Assembly: GCA_035622175.1 (NCBI GenBank)
Contig: DASPVV010000143.1
Span: 31,381 to 95,380 of the forward strand
Direction: 5' to 3'
Origin: JAFAGX01 sp035622175
GTDB lineage: Bacteria > Acidobacteriota > Terriglobia > Terriglobales > Acidobacteriaceae
Length of the DNA stretch: 64,000 nucleotides
Shown here: positions 42,815 to 51,039 of the stretch, in pieces
Position numbering within the stretch: the stretch's first letter is position 1
Layout: every line of letters begins with the position of its first letter
The notes under the pieces: generated by a model
Database searches by the model: none
What the model was told of the DNA's origin: nothing
Seen by the model: only the letters and a program-made list of their open reading frames with translations
Position numbers and translations under genes: made by a program

Positions 42815-43882
42815 ATGTCCGTTTCCTTCAACCTCGGAGTCCTGCAACTCAGCATGGAACCCGTGCGGGAGACTGTGGCCATGGCCAAAGCTTGCGAGCA
42901 GGCCGGGTTTGATGCCTTCTGGGTCGCCGAAGCCTATCCGTGGTGGCGCAAACATTCCTTCGAGGCCCGCTCCTCGACTGCGATTCTGGCGGTGATTGCG
43001 GCCGCGACCCGCCGCCTTCAACTCGGCTGGGGAATCATTTCGCCGTACTCGCGGCATCCGGTGCAGATTGCGATGGAAGCGCGCGTCATGCAGGAACTGG
43101 CCGCGGACCGCTTCTTGCTCGGGTTGGGCGCTTCGAAGATCTTTATGAAAGAGATCGGGGAAGAAAGCGGGGAGAAGGTCGGCCCGGCCACGGTCATGCG
43201 TGAAAGCATCGAAATCGTCCGCGGCGTGCTGCAAGGCGATCGATTCCAATACCAAGGCAAGGTGTTTGCCGCCAACGTGCCGCCGCTCAAGCCCGACGCA
43301 CGTACCCCACGAGGTACACCCCCGATTTACCTTGCCGCAACCGGGCCGGTGCTCCAGAAAATGTCCGGATCGATAGCCGATGGACTGCTCACGGCCAGCA
43401 TCACCACTCCAGCCTTTGTGCGTCATTCCCGAAAGAATATGGAAGCCGGCGCGCGCCGGGCAGAACGGGATCCCTCCACGCTGATCCTGGGCTCGGTGAT
43501 CGTAGGAAGCATCAGCCGGGATTCGAGCAAAGGCAAAGCCGGCGCGCGCGAGCAGGCGGCGATGTATCTGGCCAACAAAGTCGAGAACATCGGGCGCACC
43601 GCGGACGTCCTGCTGGAGTGTGCCGGGCTGAGTTTGGAGGAGTTGCGCCCGGTGGCCGATGCCATGGAGCGCGGCGGGCGCACCGCCGCTGCCAAGGCGG
43701 TGAGTGATGCCCTGCTGACGAAGGTGTGCCCGATCGCGGGTACCCCGGAGGAGTGCATCGAGCGTATCCGGGAATATCGGGAGGCGGGCTGCACCCACAT
43801 CATGCTAGAAATCTGGGGCGATGACCGCATTGGTCAAGCCAAATTGTTTGGCGAGGCGGTGGTGCCCTATGTCCGCTCTTAG
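42815..43882 (+). CDS. Luciferase-like (F420-type) oxidoreductase
   Basis: The 355-residue protein has the TIM-barrel pattern of LLM-class enzymes: FNLGVLQLSMEPVRETVAMA, CEQAGFDAFWVAEAYPWW, LQLGWGIISPYSRHPVQIAM, RFLLGLGASKIFM and the C-terminal PIAGTPEECIERIREYREAG. Its shape is like Mer and other F420H2-dependent reductases rather than FMN monooxygenases. A full F420 pathway and Fno 11 kb away support F420 as cofactor. The start is 13 bases after copy B. Confidence 0.88.
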   Translation: MSVSFNLGVLQLSMEPVRETVAMAKACEQAGFDAFWVAEAYPWWRKHSFEARSSTAILAVIAAATRRLQLGWGIISPYSRHPVQIAMEARVMQELAADRFLLGLGASKIFMKEIGEESGEKVGPATVMRESIEIVRGVLQGDRFQYQGKVFAANVPPLKPDARTPRGTPPIYLAATGPVLQKMSGSIADGLLTASITTPAFVRHSRKNMEAGARRAERDPSTLILGSVIVGSISRDSSKGKAGAREQAAMYLANKVENIGRTADVLLECAGLSLEELRPVADAMERGGRTAAAKAVSDALLTKVCPIAGTPEECIERIREYREAGCTHIMLEIWGDDRIGQAKLFGEAVVPYVRS

Positions 43883-43988
43883 GGCAGGGTCCGGCTGGGA
43901 TGGTCGGCTTCCTGGGATCGGATACCCACAGATGGGTAGAGCCAACGCACCTACTTTGGCGTATGCTGTCAGCTCAGGGGAGGGATCG

Positions 43989-44594
43989 ATGCGGCGCTCT
44001 GTCCTTCTAATCTGCTGCTTGCTCGTTGCAAGCAGGCTTGGCCTTGCGCAAAACACTCTCCCGGCAAGTGAAATGGGCCGAGAGAGCTTCGACGCGGATT
44101 TCCCCTCCGGCGGACAGTTGCGAATGCATATCCGTTCGGCGGACCTCAAGATCATTGGCGGCGACGAAAACAAAATCACGATCCGCTATTGGGGAAAGAA
44201 CGCCCGGCGTGCTGGCGGGGTCAAAATCAGCCTAAGAACGGTTGGCAGCACGGGAGAACTACGCGTACACGGCGGTCCGCGCAACGACCTCCAAATCGAA
44301 ATCCGAGTTCCCAAAATCTCGGATCTGTACCTCCGAATGCCCGCCGGGGACGCGCAAGTAGACGGCATTGTGGGCAACAAAAACGTGAAACTCCATGCCG
44401 GTGATCTGAGCCTACAGGTAGGTGCCCCGGAGGCGTATGCCCTGGCAAATGCGTCCGTCGTGGCTGGTGATCTCGATGCCGGCCCGTTCGGGGTGACGAA
44501 AGATGGACTGTTTCGTTCTTTTCACCACCAAGGCCCGGGCAAGTACACGCTCTATGCTCACGTGGGCGCCGGAGATCTGACGCTCAAGCCGTAG
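43989..44594 (+). CDS. Secreted DUF4097-like protein
   Basis: The 201-residue protein has a signal peptide (RRSVLLICCLLVASRLGLAQ) and repeated beta-strand turns (MHIRSADLKIIGGDE, LYLRMPAGDAQVDGIVG and LHAGDLSLQVG), as in DUF4097 beta-helix-like proteins. ATG 43989 with GGGGAGGGAT upstream is preferred to the open frame from 43821. The function is unknown; it runs convergently to the HMGL-like gene 6 bases on. Confidence 0.75.
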   Translation: MRRSVLLICCLLVASRLGLAQNTLPASEMGRESFDADFPSGGQLRMHIRSADLKIIGGDENKITIRYWGKNARRAGGVKISLRTVGSTGELRVHGGPRNDLQIEIRVPKISDLYLRMPAGDAQVDGIVGNKNVKLHAGDLSLQVGAPEAYALANASVVAGDLDAGPFGVTKDGLFRSFHHQGPGKYTLYAHVGAGDLTLKP

Positions 44595-44600
44595 CCAAGT

Positions 44601-45797
44601 CTAGTGCGTGGTCGACGGGGCGAGCTGAGTCAGGATCTCGAGGAATTCCTGGTTGGTCAGAATTCCGCGTTTCAACGTAGCCCGCTTCTTCACTTCCGCG
44701 AGGATCGCTCCCCGCCGTTCGGCGGAAACCGAAAGCCCGAGCTCCTTAGAGATGCGATCGATGCTATCGAGCCCGCTCTTCTTGCCCAGCACCAGCTTGC
44801 GGCGAGCGTTCACCAGTTCGGAGGAATACGGTTCAATGGCCTCGGGAATGTGGAACTGGCTGGCGACGGCACCGCTTTCCCGTACAAAAAGGTTTTCCCC
44901 CACTAAGGGCTTCCAGGCGTCCAGCGTATAGCCGGCGGCGCGGGCAACCAACTGGGAGACCTCGCGTGTCTTCCCGAGGTCCAGCACAGCCGGCACTTCG
45001 TAAAGGCAGCGCAGGGCGAGAGCAATTTCCCCGATATCCGCATTGCCCGCACGCTCGCCCATACCATTCATCGTCCCCTGGATCCAGGAGGCGCCACCTC
45101 GAACCGCCGCCACGGCGCAGGCAGTCGCCAAACCAAAGTCATTGTGGCCATGCCAGTGCACGGGTGTACCAGCCCCAATCCAAGAGCAAACTTGAGAAAC
45201 CAGAAACTCGGCTGCTTCCGGCCCACAGGCCCCCAGTGTATCCGCCACCACCACTTCGCTGGCGCCGGCCTCGAGCGCTGCTAAATAGGTCTGCTGCAGA
45301 ACATCCAGGTCGGTTCGCGTACCGTCCACGGCAAAAAACGCAACCCGGATGCCGTTTTGCCGGGCATAGGAGACGGCATCCACGACCCGCTTCAGCATGT
45401 CCTCCCGTGACATACCGTAAGCCTTCAACTTCAGGTCGCTGGTCGGAGCTTCTACGACCGAAGCGCGCAGCTCGAGGCTCAACAGTTCTCTCAGATCCTC
45501 TTTCGCCGCCCGCGAAAACCCCCACACCTCAGCGCGCAGATTGGCTTTCCGGATGAGCTCGATTGCCTCGGCGTCTTCGGGAGAAACACGAGCGAAGCCG
45601 GCCTCGATCCGGCTTACTCCCATCTCGTCGAGCTGGCGCGCAATCTCCAGCTTTTGTTGCGGGGAGAACACGACACCGACCGTCTGCTCACCGTCGCGCA
45701 GGGTGGTATCGTAGAAGTGAACTTTGGTTTTGGGGAAGGGTGAGCGGATCTCCCGCCGCGCATTCAACTCGCTGACCCAGACCTTGGAATCACCCAT
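44601..45797 (-). CDS. HMGL-like / isopropylmalate-homocitrate synthase family enzyme
   Basis: The 398-residue TIM-barrel protein has VHFYDTTLRDGEQTVGVVFS, GVSRIEAGFARVSPED, VVVADTLGACGPEAA and VHWHGHNDFGLATACAVAAV, with TMNGMGERAGNADIGEI. These are the metal and substrate motifs of LeuA/NifV-type Claisen condensation enzymes and HMG-CoA lyase relatives. The substrate cannot be assigned. In a catabolic neighbourhood it may act as an aldolase or lyase. It is the downstream end of the - strand group from 49389, though 100-270 base gaps separate the genes. Confidence 0.85.
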   Translation of the reverse strand: MGDSKVWVSELNARREIRSPFPKTKVHFYDTTLRDGEQTVGVVFSPQQKLEIARQLDEMGVSRIEAGFARVSPEDAEAIELIRKANLRAEVWGFSRAAKEDLRELLSLELRASVVEAPTSDLKLKAYGMSREDMLKRVVDAVSYARQNGIRVAFFAVDGTRTDLDVLQQTYLAALEAGASEVVVADTLGACGPEAAEFLVSQVCSWIGAGTPVHWHGHNDFGLATACAVAAVRGGASWIQGTMNGMGERAGNADIGEIALALRCLYEVPAVLDLGKTREVSQLVARAAGYTLDAWKPLVGENLFVRESGAVASQFHIPEAIEPYSSELVNARRKLVLGKKSGLDSIDRISKELGLSVSAERRGAILAEVKKRATLKRGILTNQEFLEILTQLAPSTTH

Positions 45798-45899
45798 GGC
45801 TTATCCGTAGCCTCGATGAGCTCGCCAGAGTTCTCGACCGACAGCTCAGCAAAAAGTTTACTCCAAGCTCCTGCGGCCCGTCGGGGTGAACTGCGAAGC

Positions 45900-46925
45900 C
45901 TACTGCCGCGTCGGGGTAAGCGCGGCTGGCTTGTGACCATAGGCTTCCACCCAGGAGATCACCGGGTTGCGCAACACACCGATGTGCTCAATGGCGCATT
46001 CCATGACGTCTCCCGGCTTCAAGTACCAGGCCTTGGGATCGCCGCTGAATGCGGCCACCCCGGAGACCGTGCCGGTAGAGACGACGTCGCCGGCACTGTA
46101 TCCCATCGGCGAGTAGTGCGCCAGAATCTCGGGGATCTTCACCGACATTCGGCTCGAATGCGAGCGCTGCCGGGGTTCCCCGTTGACCCGCAATTCCATC
46201 GCCAGGTTGTGCGGGTCCGGAATCTCGTCCGCGGTAACGATCCAAGGTCCCAGCGGACAGAAGGTATCGATGCCCTTGCAGAAGCTGAAGACTCCGGATT
46301 TCATTTCACGGCGCTGGATATCGCGCGCGGTGATGTCATTGAAGATGAGGTATCCGCCGATATAGTCGTTCGCTTCTTGCGGCGCAAAATGCTTGCCACT
46401 CTTTTTTAGAACCACCGCAAGTTCGAGCTCATAATCCAATTCCTGGGTGAGATGTTCGGGATAGATGACGGGATCCTCGGGGCCGATGATCGCGTCCACA
46501 TTCTGAAAAAACACGATCCAGGGCAGCACAGGATGGGAAAAGCCGGCCTTGCTCGCCTCTTCATGGTGCTCGCGAAAGTTGCCTGCCGTATGGAAGAATT
46601 TTCGGGGAATGATCGGAGCCTTCAGCTTCACCCCTGCAGGCGCGTAGGCCGTGGCCTCTTCTCTGACGCCAGCTGGGTTGTTGCCGAGCTCGATGGCATG
46701 GGCCAGAGCCTTGCGAGCCGCCTCCAGGCTGGTCTCGCCGCCCGCGAATAACTCCAGCATATTGGCCGGAACCAACGCATCGGCGAGACGGGCATAGGCG
46801 CTTTCGTGCTCTACGTCACGCAGGTAGAGCGCACACGCGGAGTTCAGGTCAACGATCGCATCATCGCCCGTGAGGGCGCCGATTCGCGACCGTCGTCCGG
46901 GATCTTCAAACGTGACCAATCGCAT
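45900..46925 (-). CDS. Fumarylacetoacetate hydrolase-family protein
   Basis: The 341-residue protein has the FAH C-terminal core: FHTAGNFREHHEEASKAGFS, LDYELELAVVLKKSGKHFA (metal Glu/Asp), GYLIFNDITARDIQRREM, CKGIDTFCPLGPWIV and YSAGDVVSTGTVSGVA. Family members are Mg-dependent hydrolases, decarboxylases or isomerases of 2-keto acids. ATG 46925 fits; TTG 46940 is a longer alternative. Confidence 0.9.
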   Translation of the reverse strand: MRLVTFEDPGRRSRIGALTGDDAIVDLNSACALYLRDVEHESAYARLADALVPANMLELFAGGETSLEAARKALAHAIELGNNPAGVREEATAYAPAGVKLKAPIIPRKFFHTAGNFREHHEEASKAGFSHPVLPWIVFFQNVDAIIGPEDPVIYPEHLTQELDYELELAVVLKKSGKHFAPQEANDYIGGYLIFNDITARDIQRREMKSGVFSFCKGIDTFCPLGPWIVTADEIPDPHNLAMELRVNGEPRQRSHSSRMSVKIPEILAHYSPMGYSAGDVVSTGTVSGVAAFSGDPKAWYLKPGDVMECAIEHIGVLRNPVISWVEAYGHKPAALTPTRQ

Positions 46926-47180
46926 AAAGGAAGCGTCCAAAGTCTATGCGGCACGAAAGTCGTTGTCCACTTCCTCTCGGGTCGGAGGGGTCAGGGGGGT
47001 CGGAGGTTGGCATCCTCAAGGCTAGGTTCGATCGCGCGAGATCCCTGCTTGGCCGTGGTTTGTTCGCGCTGGGGCATCTTCTGGCAGGGCGAGCACGACT
47101 CATTTGGGCAGACGATCGAGGCCAGGTCCAAGCGCTCCGCAGCGGCTTCCGTCTAGGCGGATGCGATGCCCATCCCGGAG

Positions 47181-47951
47181 CTACTCCAGCACATTGTCAT
47201 CTAATTTCTTTCTGCCCCAGTCCGCCGCGGCCTGCACAAACGCCATCACGAGCGGATGGGGTTGGTCGGGTTTGGAGGAGAGTTGCGGCTGAAACAAGGT
47301 CGCGATAAAGAAACGGTGAGTGGGTGACTCGATAGCGCGAATTTCACCGTGGGGGCCGCGCGCCACCACCGGGAATCCAGCCTCCATCGCGGTCCACCCA
47401 TATTCCGGATTCACCTCGAAATTACAGAAGAACTCTTCCGTGACGGTGTCTTGTCCATAGAAGGAATGCAGGTAAGAACCGGGGCGCAACTGAATTTCGG
47501 GAATGGCGCCCGACAACTTCGGTGCGCCTTGCCCGTGGCCGGGTACGGCGCAGGCAACTGGACAGATGATGATGTTCTTTGAGCCGGAATTGTTCTCGGC
47601 GGAGTCGGCATCCTGGATGCCCAACACGTTCCGCGCGCACTCAATCAGGGTATATTGAAAACCGCCGCAGGTGCCGAGAAAGGGCCAGTCCCGGCGCCGC
47701 GCGAATTCAATTCCTTTGAGCATCCCTTCGAAGCTCTTATAGGGACTGCCCGGCGCAGCCCAGATCCCGTCGAAACCTTCCAGCCGCTTGGAAGCATTGG
47801 ATTCCAGCAGCGAAGAGGTTGGAACCCACTGTGATTGCAGGCCAAAGCTCAGCTTCTCTGCGGCGTGCTGCAAGGACTGATCGACAAAGGGCAGGGTCGG
47901 AGAAGTGGGATCGAATTCCCCTAAGATCGCAATGCGCACCGCATCCGCCAC
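47181..47951 (-). CDS. CTP synthase C-terminal-like class-I amidotransferase fold protein
   Basis: The 256-residue protein resembles the glutaminase half of CTP synthase: RIAILGEFDPTSPTLPFVDQ, GIWAAPGSPYKSFEGMLKGI and PFLGTCGGFQYTLIE with the nucleophile Cys. Where the triad His and Glu should be (HPE), it has TLFQPQLSSKPDQPHPL. So the nucleophile is present but the triad is not. The family includes members with selenocysteine at the nucleophile; here it is an ordinary Cys codon. The biological role is unknown. Confidence 0.8.
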   Translation of the reverse strand: MADAVRIAILGEFDPTSPTLPFVDQSLQHAAEKLSFGLQSQWVPTSSLLESNASKRLEGFDGIWAAPGSPYKSFEGMLKGIEFARRRDWPFLGTCGGFQYTLIECARNVLGIQDADSAENNSGSKNIIICPVACAVPGHGQGAPKLSGAIPEIQLRPGSYLHSFYGQDTVTEEFFCNFEVNPEYGWTAMEAGFPVVARGPHGEIRAIESPTHRFFIATLFQPQLSSKPDQPHPLVMAFVQAAADWGRKKLDDNVLE

Positions 47952-48222
47952 GGGGAAATTCTAACGGAGGAGGCCCCCATCTGCGACGGCCGTTGAGAAC
48001 ATTGGTAACCGTCCCAAAGTAACCTCCCTACCGGTCGCTTCCTTGCCTCTCTAGGTCGAAACTCGATCCCAGCCGAAAGTTCTCGCGCTCCTCGGCTTTC
48101 AACCTCGCAGTCGCGGATCGAAGGCAGCGGCATCCTCCTGCCGGCCTTCCCTGACATCGTCGGGCTCAGCGATACGGCTGGGTTGCCAGAGGGAAAGCTT
48201 CGTTGACTTTGCCCTTGGGGTT

Positions 48223-49389
48223 CTAACCGGCAGCCAATGTCCGGCCCTTCAGAATCTCTTCCACGGCGGTTATCGCCACCTCCAACTCCTCGTCCTTGGT
48301 GTAGAAATGAGGCGAGAACCGCACTCCCGCCTGGGGCCTCCAATCGACGAGGATCTCCCGCTTCAGCAACTCCTGGCAGACCTGCTGCGAATCCGGCATG
48401 TCGATCGATACCGTGCCTCCGCGCTTCTCCGCATCGGGCGGCGAGTTGACCCGCCAGCCGTGGCGGTTCGCGAGCTCAATCAAGCGTGCAGTCTGGCGCT
48501 TCGATTTCTCGCGAATGCGTGGAATTCCAGCTGCCGCGATGATGCTGAGACCCGGCCGCGCGGCCTCGAGCGCGGGCACGTGCGTGGTTCCGTTCATAAA
48601 GCGGAAGGGTGGCTCGGTGTACCGGATCGGCCCGCTTTCAAACGCCATAGCGTTCTGATGGGCAAACCAGCCGGTGAACCTCGGCTCCAAGCGTTTCCCG
48701 AGATCGGGACGAACGTACAAGTAGCCCACTCCAGGTCCGCCGCACAGCCACTTGAGAACCCCTCCGCAGGCGAAGTCGACGCTTAGGGCAGCCACGTCGA
48801 GGGGCACCGTACCCAACGATTGGAAGAGGTCGAGCACAACGTGCGCTCCCACCTTGTGCGCTTTTTCGACGATCGCCTCGGCGTCGTGAATGTAGGCACT
48901 CCGAAAGATCACATGGGAAATTGGGACGAGCAGCGTCCGATCATCAATGGCATCGAGCAGTTGCTCCGTGGGCTGGCTCACTCCATCGCCGGTTTTTACC
49001 ATGTGAACCTGCGCTCCCAGGCGTCGTTGAGCTTCCCAGAAATACATGACGGAAGGAAAATTCAGGTCGCAATAGACGACCTTGTTCCGTCTCCCGGAGA
49101 ATTCGAAACAGGAAGCCACGATCGCCTGGCACGTGGTCACGTTCTGATGAGTAGAGACCGAACCTTTGGGGGCATTCATGAGCGCACCAATCTCGTCACC
49201 CACGTCCGCCGCGAGTCCCCACCATCGTTCTTCCCACGCCCGGACTCCGCGCGTAGCCCAGGTGTCCGCGTATCCTTTCATCGCGTCGTACACGCCGCGT
49301 GGCATCGCACCCAAAGAGTTACTGATCAGATAGGTTGTTCGTTCGAGGATGGGGAACTCAGAGCGGTAGCGGAGCAGCTCGTCAGTCAT
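48223..49389 (-). CDS. Kynureninase-like PLP enzyme
   Basis: This class-V aminotransferase-fold protein has about 388 residues: YLISNSLGAMPRGVYDAMKG, WEERWWGLAADVGDEIGALM, SVSTHQNVTTCQAIVASCFE, VVLDLFQSLGTVPLDVA and the PLP-Lys region GGVLKWLCGGPGVGYLYV, close to kynureninase (KWLCGGPG). It could cleave kynurenine or a related amino acid. ATG 49389 or ATG 49398 is the start. The neighbouring permease may import the substrate. Confidence 0.87.
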   Translation of the reverse strand: MTDELLRYRSEFPILERTTYLISNSLGAMPRGVYDAMKGYADTWATRGVRAWEERWWGLAADVGDEIGALMNAPKGSVSTHQNVTTCQAIVASCFEFSGRRNKVVYCDLNFPSVMYFWEAQRRLGAQVHMVKTGDGVSQPTEQLLDAIDDRTLLVPISHVIFRSAYIHDAEAIVEKAHKVGAHVVLDLFQSLGTVPLDVAALSVDFACGGVLKWLCGGPGVGYLYVRPDLGKRLEPRFTGWFAHQNAMAFESGPIRYTEPPFRFMNGTTHVPALEAARPGLSIIAAAGIPRIREKSKRQTARLIELANRHGWRVNSPPDAEKRGGTVSIDMPDSQQVCQELLKREILVDWRPQAGVRFSPHFYTKDEELEVAITAVEEILKGRTLAAG

Positions 49390-49518
49390 GCACTTCATTC
49401 TATGCGAGCCCGTCCCGGGCAAGACCATTCAGAACCGGGCTTGCCAGAACCGCTAATAAGCGAAAGCCCTGCTACCCCCCGGCTTTAGCCGTCGGGAGTG
49501 TCAACGCGATCGGGGGTG

Positions 49519-50892
49519 TCAACGCGATCTGGACCCCTTTGTCCCGCACTGGCGACGCTTCGTGCGGATCAGAAAATATGCCAGCGTGAGCCCCACCAGC
49601 AGCGTGATTCCGCTCATCAGGTTCACGCGCGAATCCCACCAACCCTTGAGCACCGTGGCGGTCAGCAGTACAAGCCCCAGAACCGACCCGGTGCTTCCCA
49701 GAGGAGAGCGCATGGGAAGTTGGCAGATTCCCTCGGGGCCAAGCCGGCGACGAAAGGCAAGGTGCGCCGCCAACGATACCAACCAGGAGAGCATCATTCC
49801 GAAGACTGCTCCTCGCAAGATGTATTCGAAGGCATGAGCGGGGGCCCACTTTTCGAGCAGCAGGGCGGCGACGATCCCGTAGGAGGAGGCGAGCAGGGCG
49901 AGTTTCGGCGAGCCAGCCGGGTTGAGCTGCCCAAAGACCGCCGGGGCCCAGCCCGTGCGCCCCAGGGAGAACAACATGCGCGAGGAGATGTAGAGGGCGG
50001 CATTGGCTCCGGAGAGGGCTGCGGTGAGCACCACGAAATTCATCACCTGGCCCGCCCCCGGCATTCTTGCCGACCGGAACACGGTCACGAAGGGACTTTC
50101 CGACACCCCCGCCAGAGTCCACGGCATCACCCCGGCGAGCACCACAATCGCGCTCAAATAAATCCCGGTCAGCAGGGTGAAGGTCATACGCACGGCTTTT
50201 GCGACTTCCGTCGCCGAACGAGCTTCGCCCGAGGCTACGGCGACAAACTCGATGCCACCAAAGGTGTAGATGGAGAAGGTCATGGCCAACAGAGGAGCCC
50301 ACACGCCGCGGGGAAAAAAGCCGCCGTGGCTGGTGTACTGCGCGGGAACGCGTCCCCCGAGCAGCAGCCCGGCTCCGAGTACGACAAAGACCGCAATCGT
50401 AACCACTTTGATCATGGCGAACCAGAATTCAAAGCGGCCGAAGCGGCCCACGTTCCAAAGATTCACCCCCAGCAGGAGAAAGGAGAACAGGACGACCCAG
50501 ATCAGCGCTGGAACCTGGGGGAACCAAAATCTCATGTACGTGGCCGACGCCACCAGTTCGGCGCCGATGGAGATGGCGATGGCTGCCCAATAGCCTGCCC
50601 GAGCGATGAAACCGGCCCATGGGTTCAAGTAGAGATCGCCGTAGATACCGAACGAGCCGGCGGCTGGGTGCGTGCTGGACAGCTCACCCAGGGCCATCGC
50701 CACCGTCCAGTTCACAAACGCTGCCAGCACGAAGCTCAGAATGACCGCCGGGCCAGCCACTTCGATGGCTGCGGCCGAGCCCAACAACAGGCCGGTGCCA
50801 ATCGACCCCCCCGCAGCCACCATCACCATCTGCCCGGCATTCAGCTGGTGGTGGAGACCTCGTTCCTGGGAAATCTCGTCGGCTTCTGCCAT
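49519..50892 (-). CDS. APC-family amino-acid permease
   Basis: The 457-residue protein has about twelve membrane helices and the APC start HHQLNAGQMVMVAAGGSIGT with GTGLLLGSAAAIEVAGPAV, as in GabP/ProY/AnsP-type amino-acid:H+ symporters. The GSIGTG segment binds the substrate backbone. The substrate is not readable by eye. It is on the same strand as the kynureninase-like gene, 129 bases upstream of it. Confidence 0.92.
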   Translation of the reverse strand: MAEADEISQERGLHHQLNAGQMVMVAAGGSIGTGLLLGSAAAIEVAGPAVILSFVLAAFVNWTVAMALGELSSTHPAAGSFGIYGDLYLNPWAGFIARAGYWAAIAISIGAELVASATYMRFWFPQVPALIWVVLFSFLLLGVNLWNVGRFGRFEFWFAMIKVVTIAVFVVLGAGLLLGGRVPAQYTSHGGFFPRGVWAPLLAMTFSIYTFGGIEFVAVASGEARSATEVAKAVRMTFTLLTGIYLSAIVVLAGVMPWTLAGVSESPFVTVFRSARMPGAGQVMNFVVLTAALSGANAALYISSRMLFSLGRTGWAPAVFGQLNPAGSPKLALLASSYGIVAALLLEKWAPAHAFEYILRGAVFGMMLSWLVSLAAHLAFRRRLGPEGICQLPMRSPLGSTGSVLGLVLLTATVLKGWWDSRVNLMSGITLLVGLTLAYFLIRTKRRQCGTKGSRSR

Positions 50893-51039
50893 TCCGGCAC
50901 CTATACCAGAAAGCTCCTCAACAGCAAAGACTTATCCCGAGCGGGGTGACGAACGTAATCCTCGGGCGGCATACTTCATTGCTGCCCGGATGACCCAACC
51001 CTAGAATTTTCTACGGGACCACAAACCTGGTCGTCTTTC

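Noticed and set aside
49498..50949. 483-residue open frame on the + strand
   Set aside because: It is antisense to a well-formed amino-acid permease, has no domain, and has the low-complexity composition of a shadow frame.
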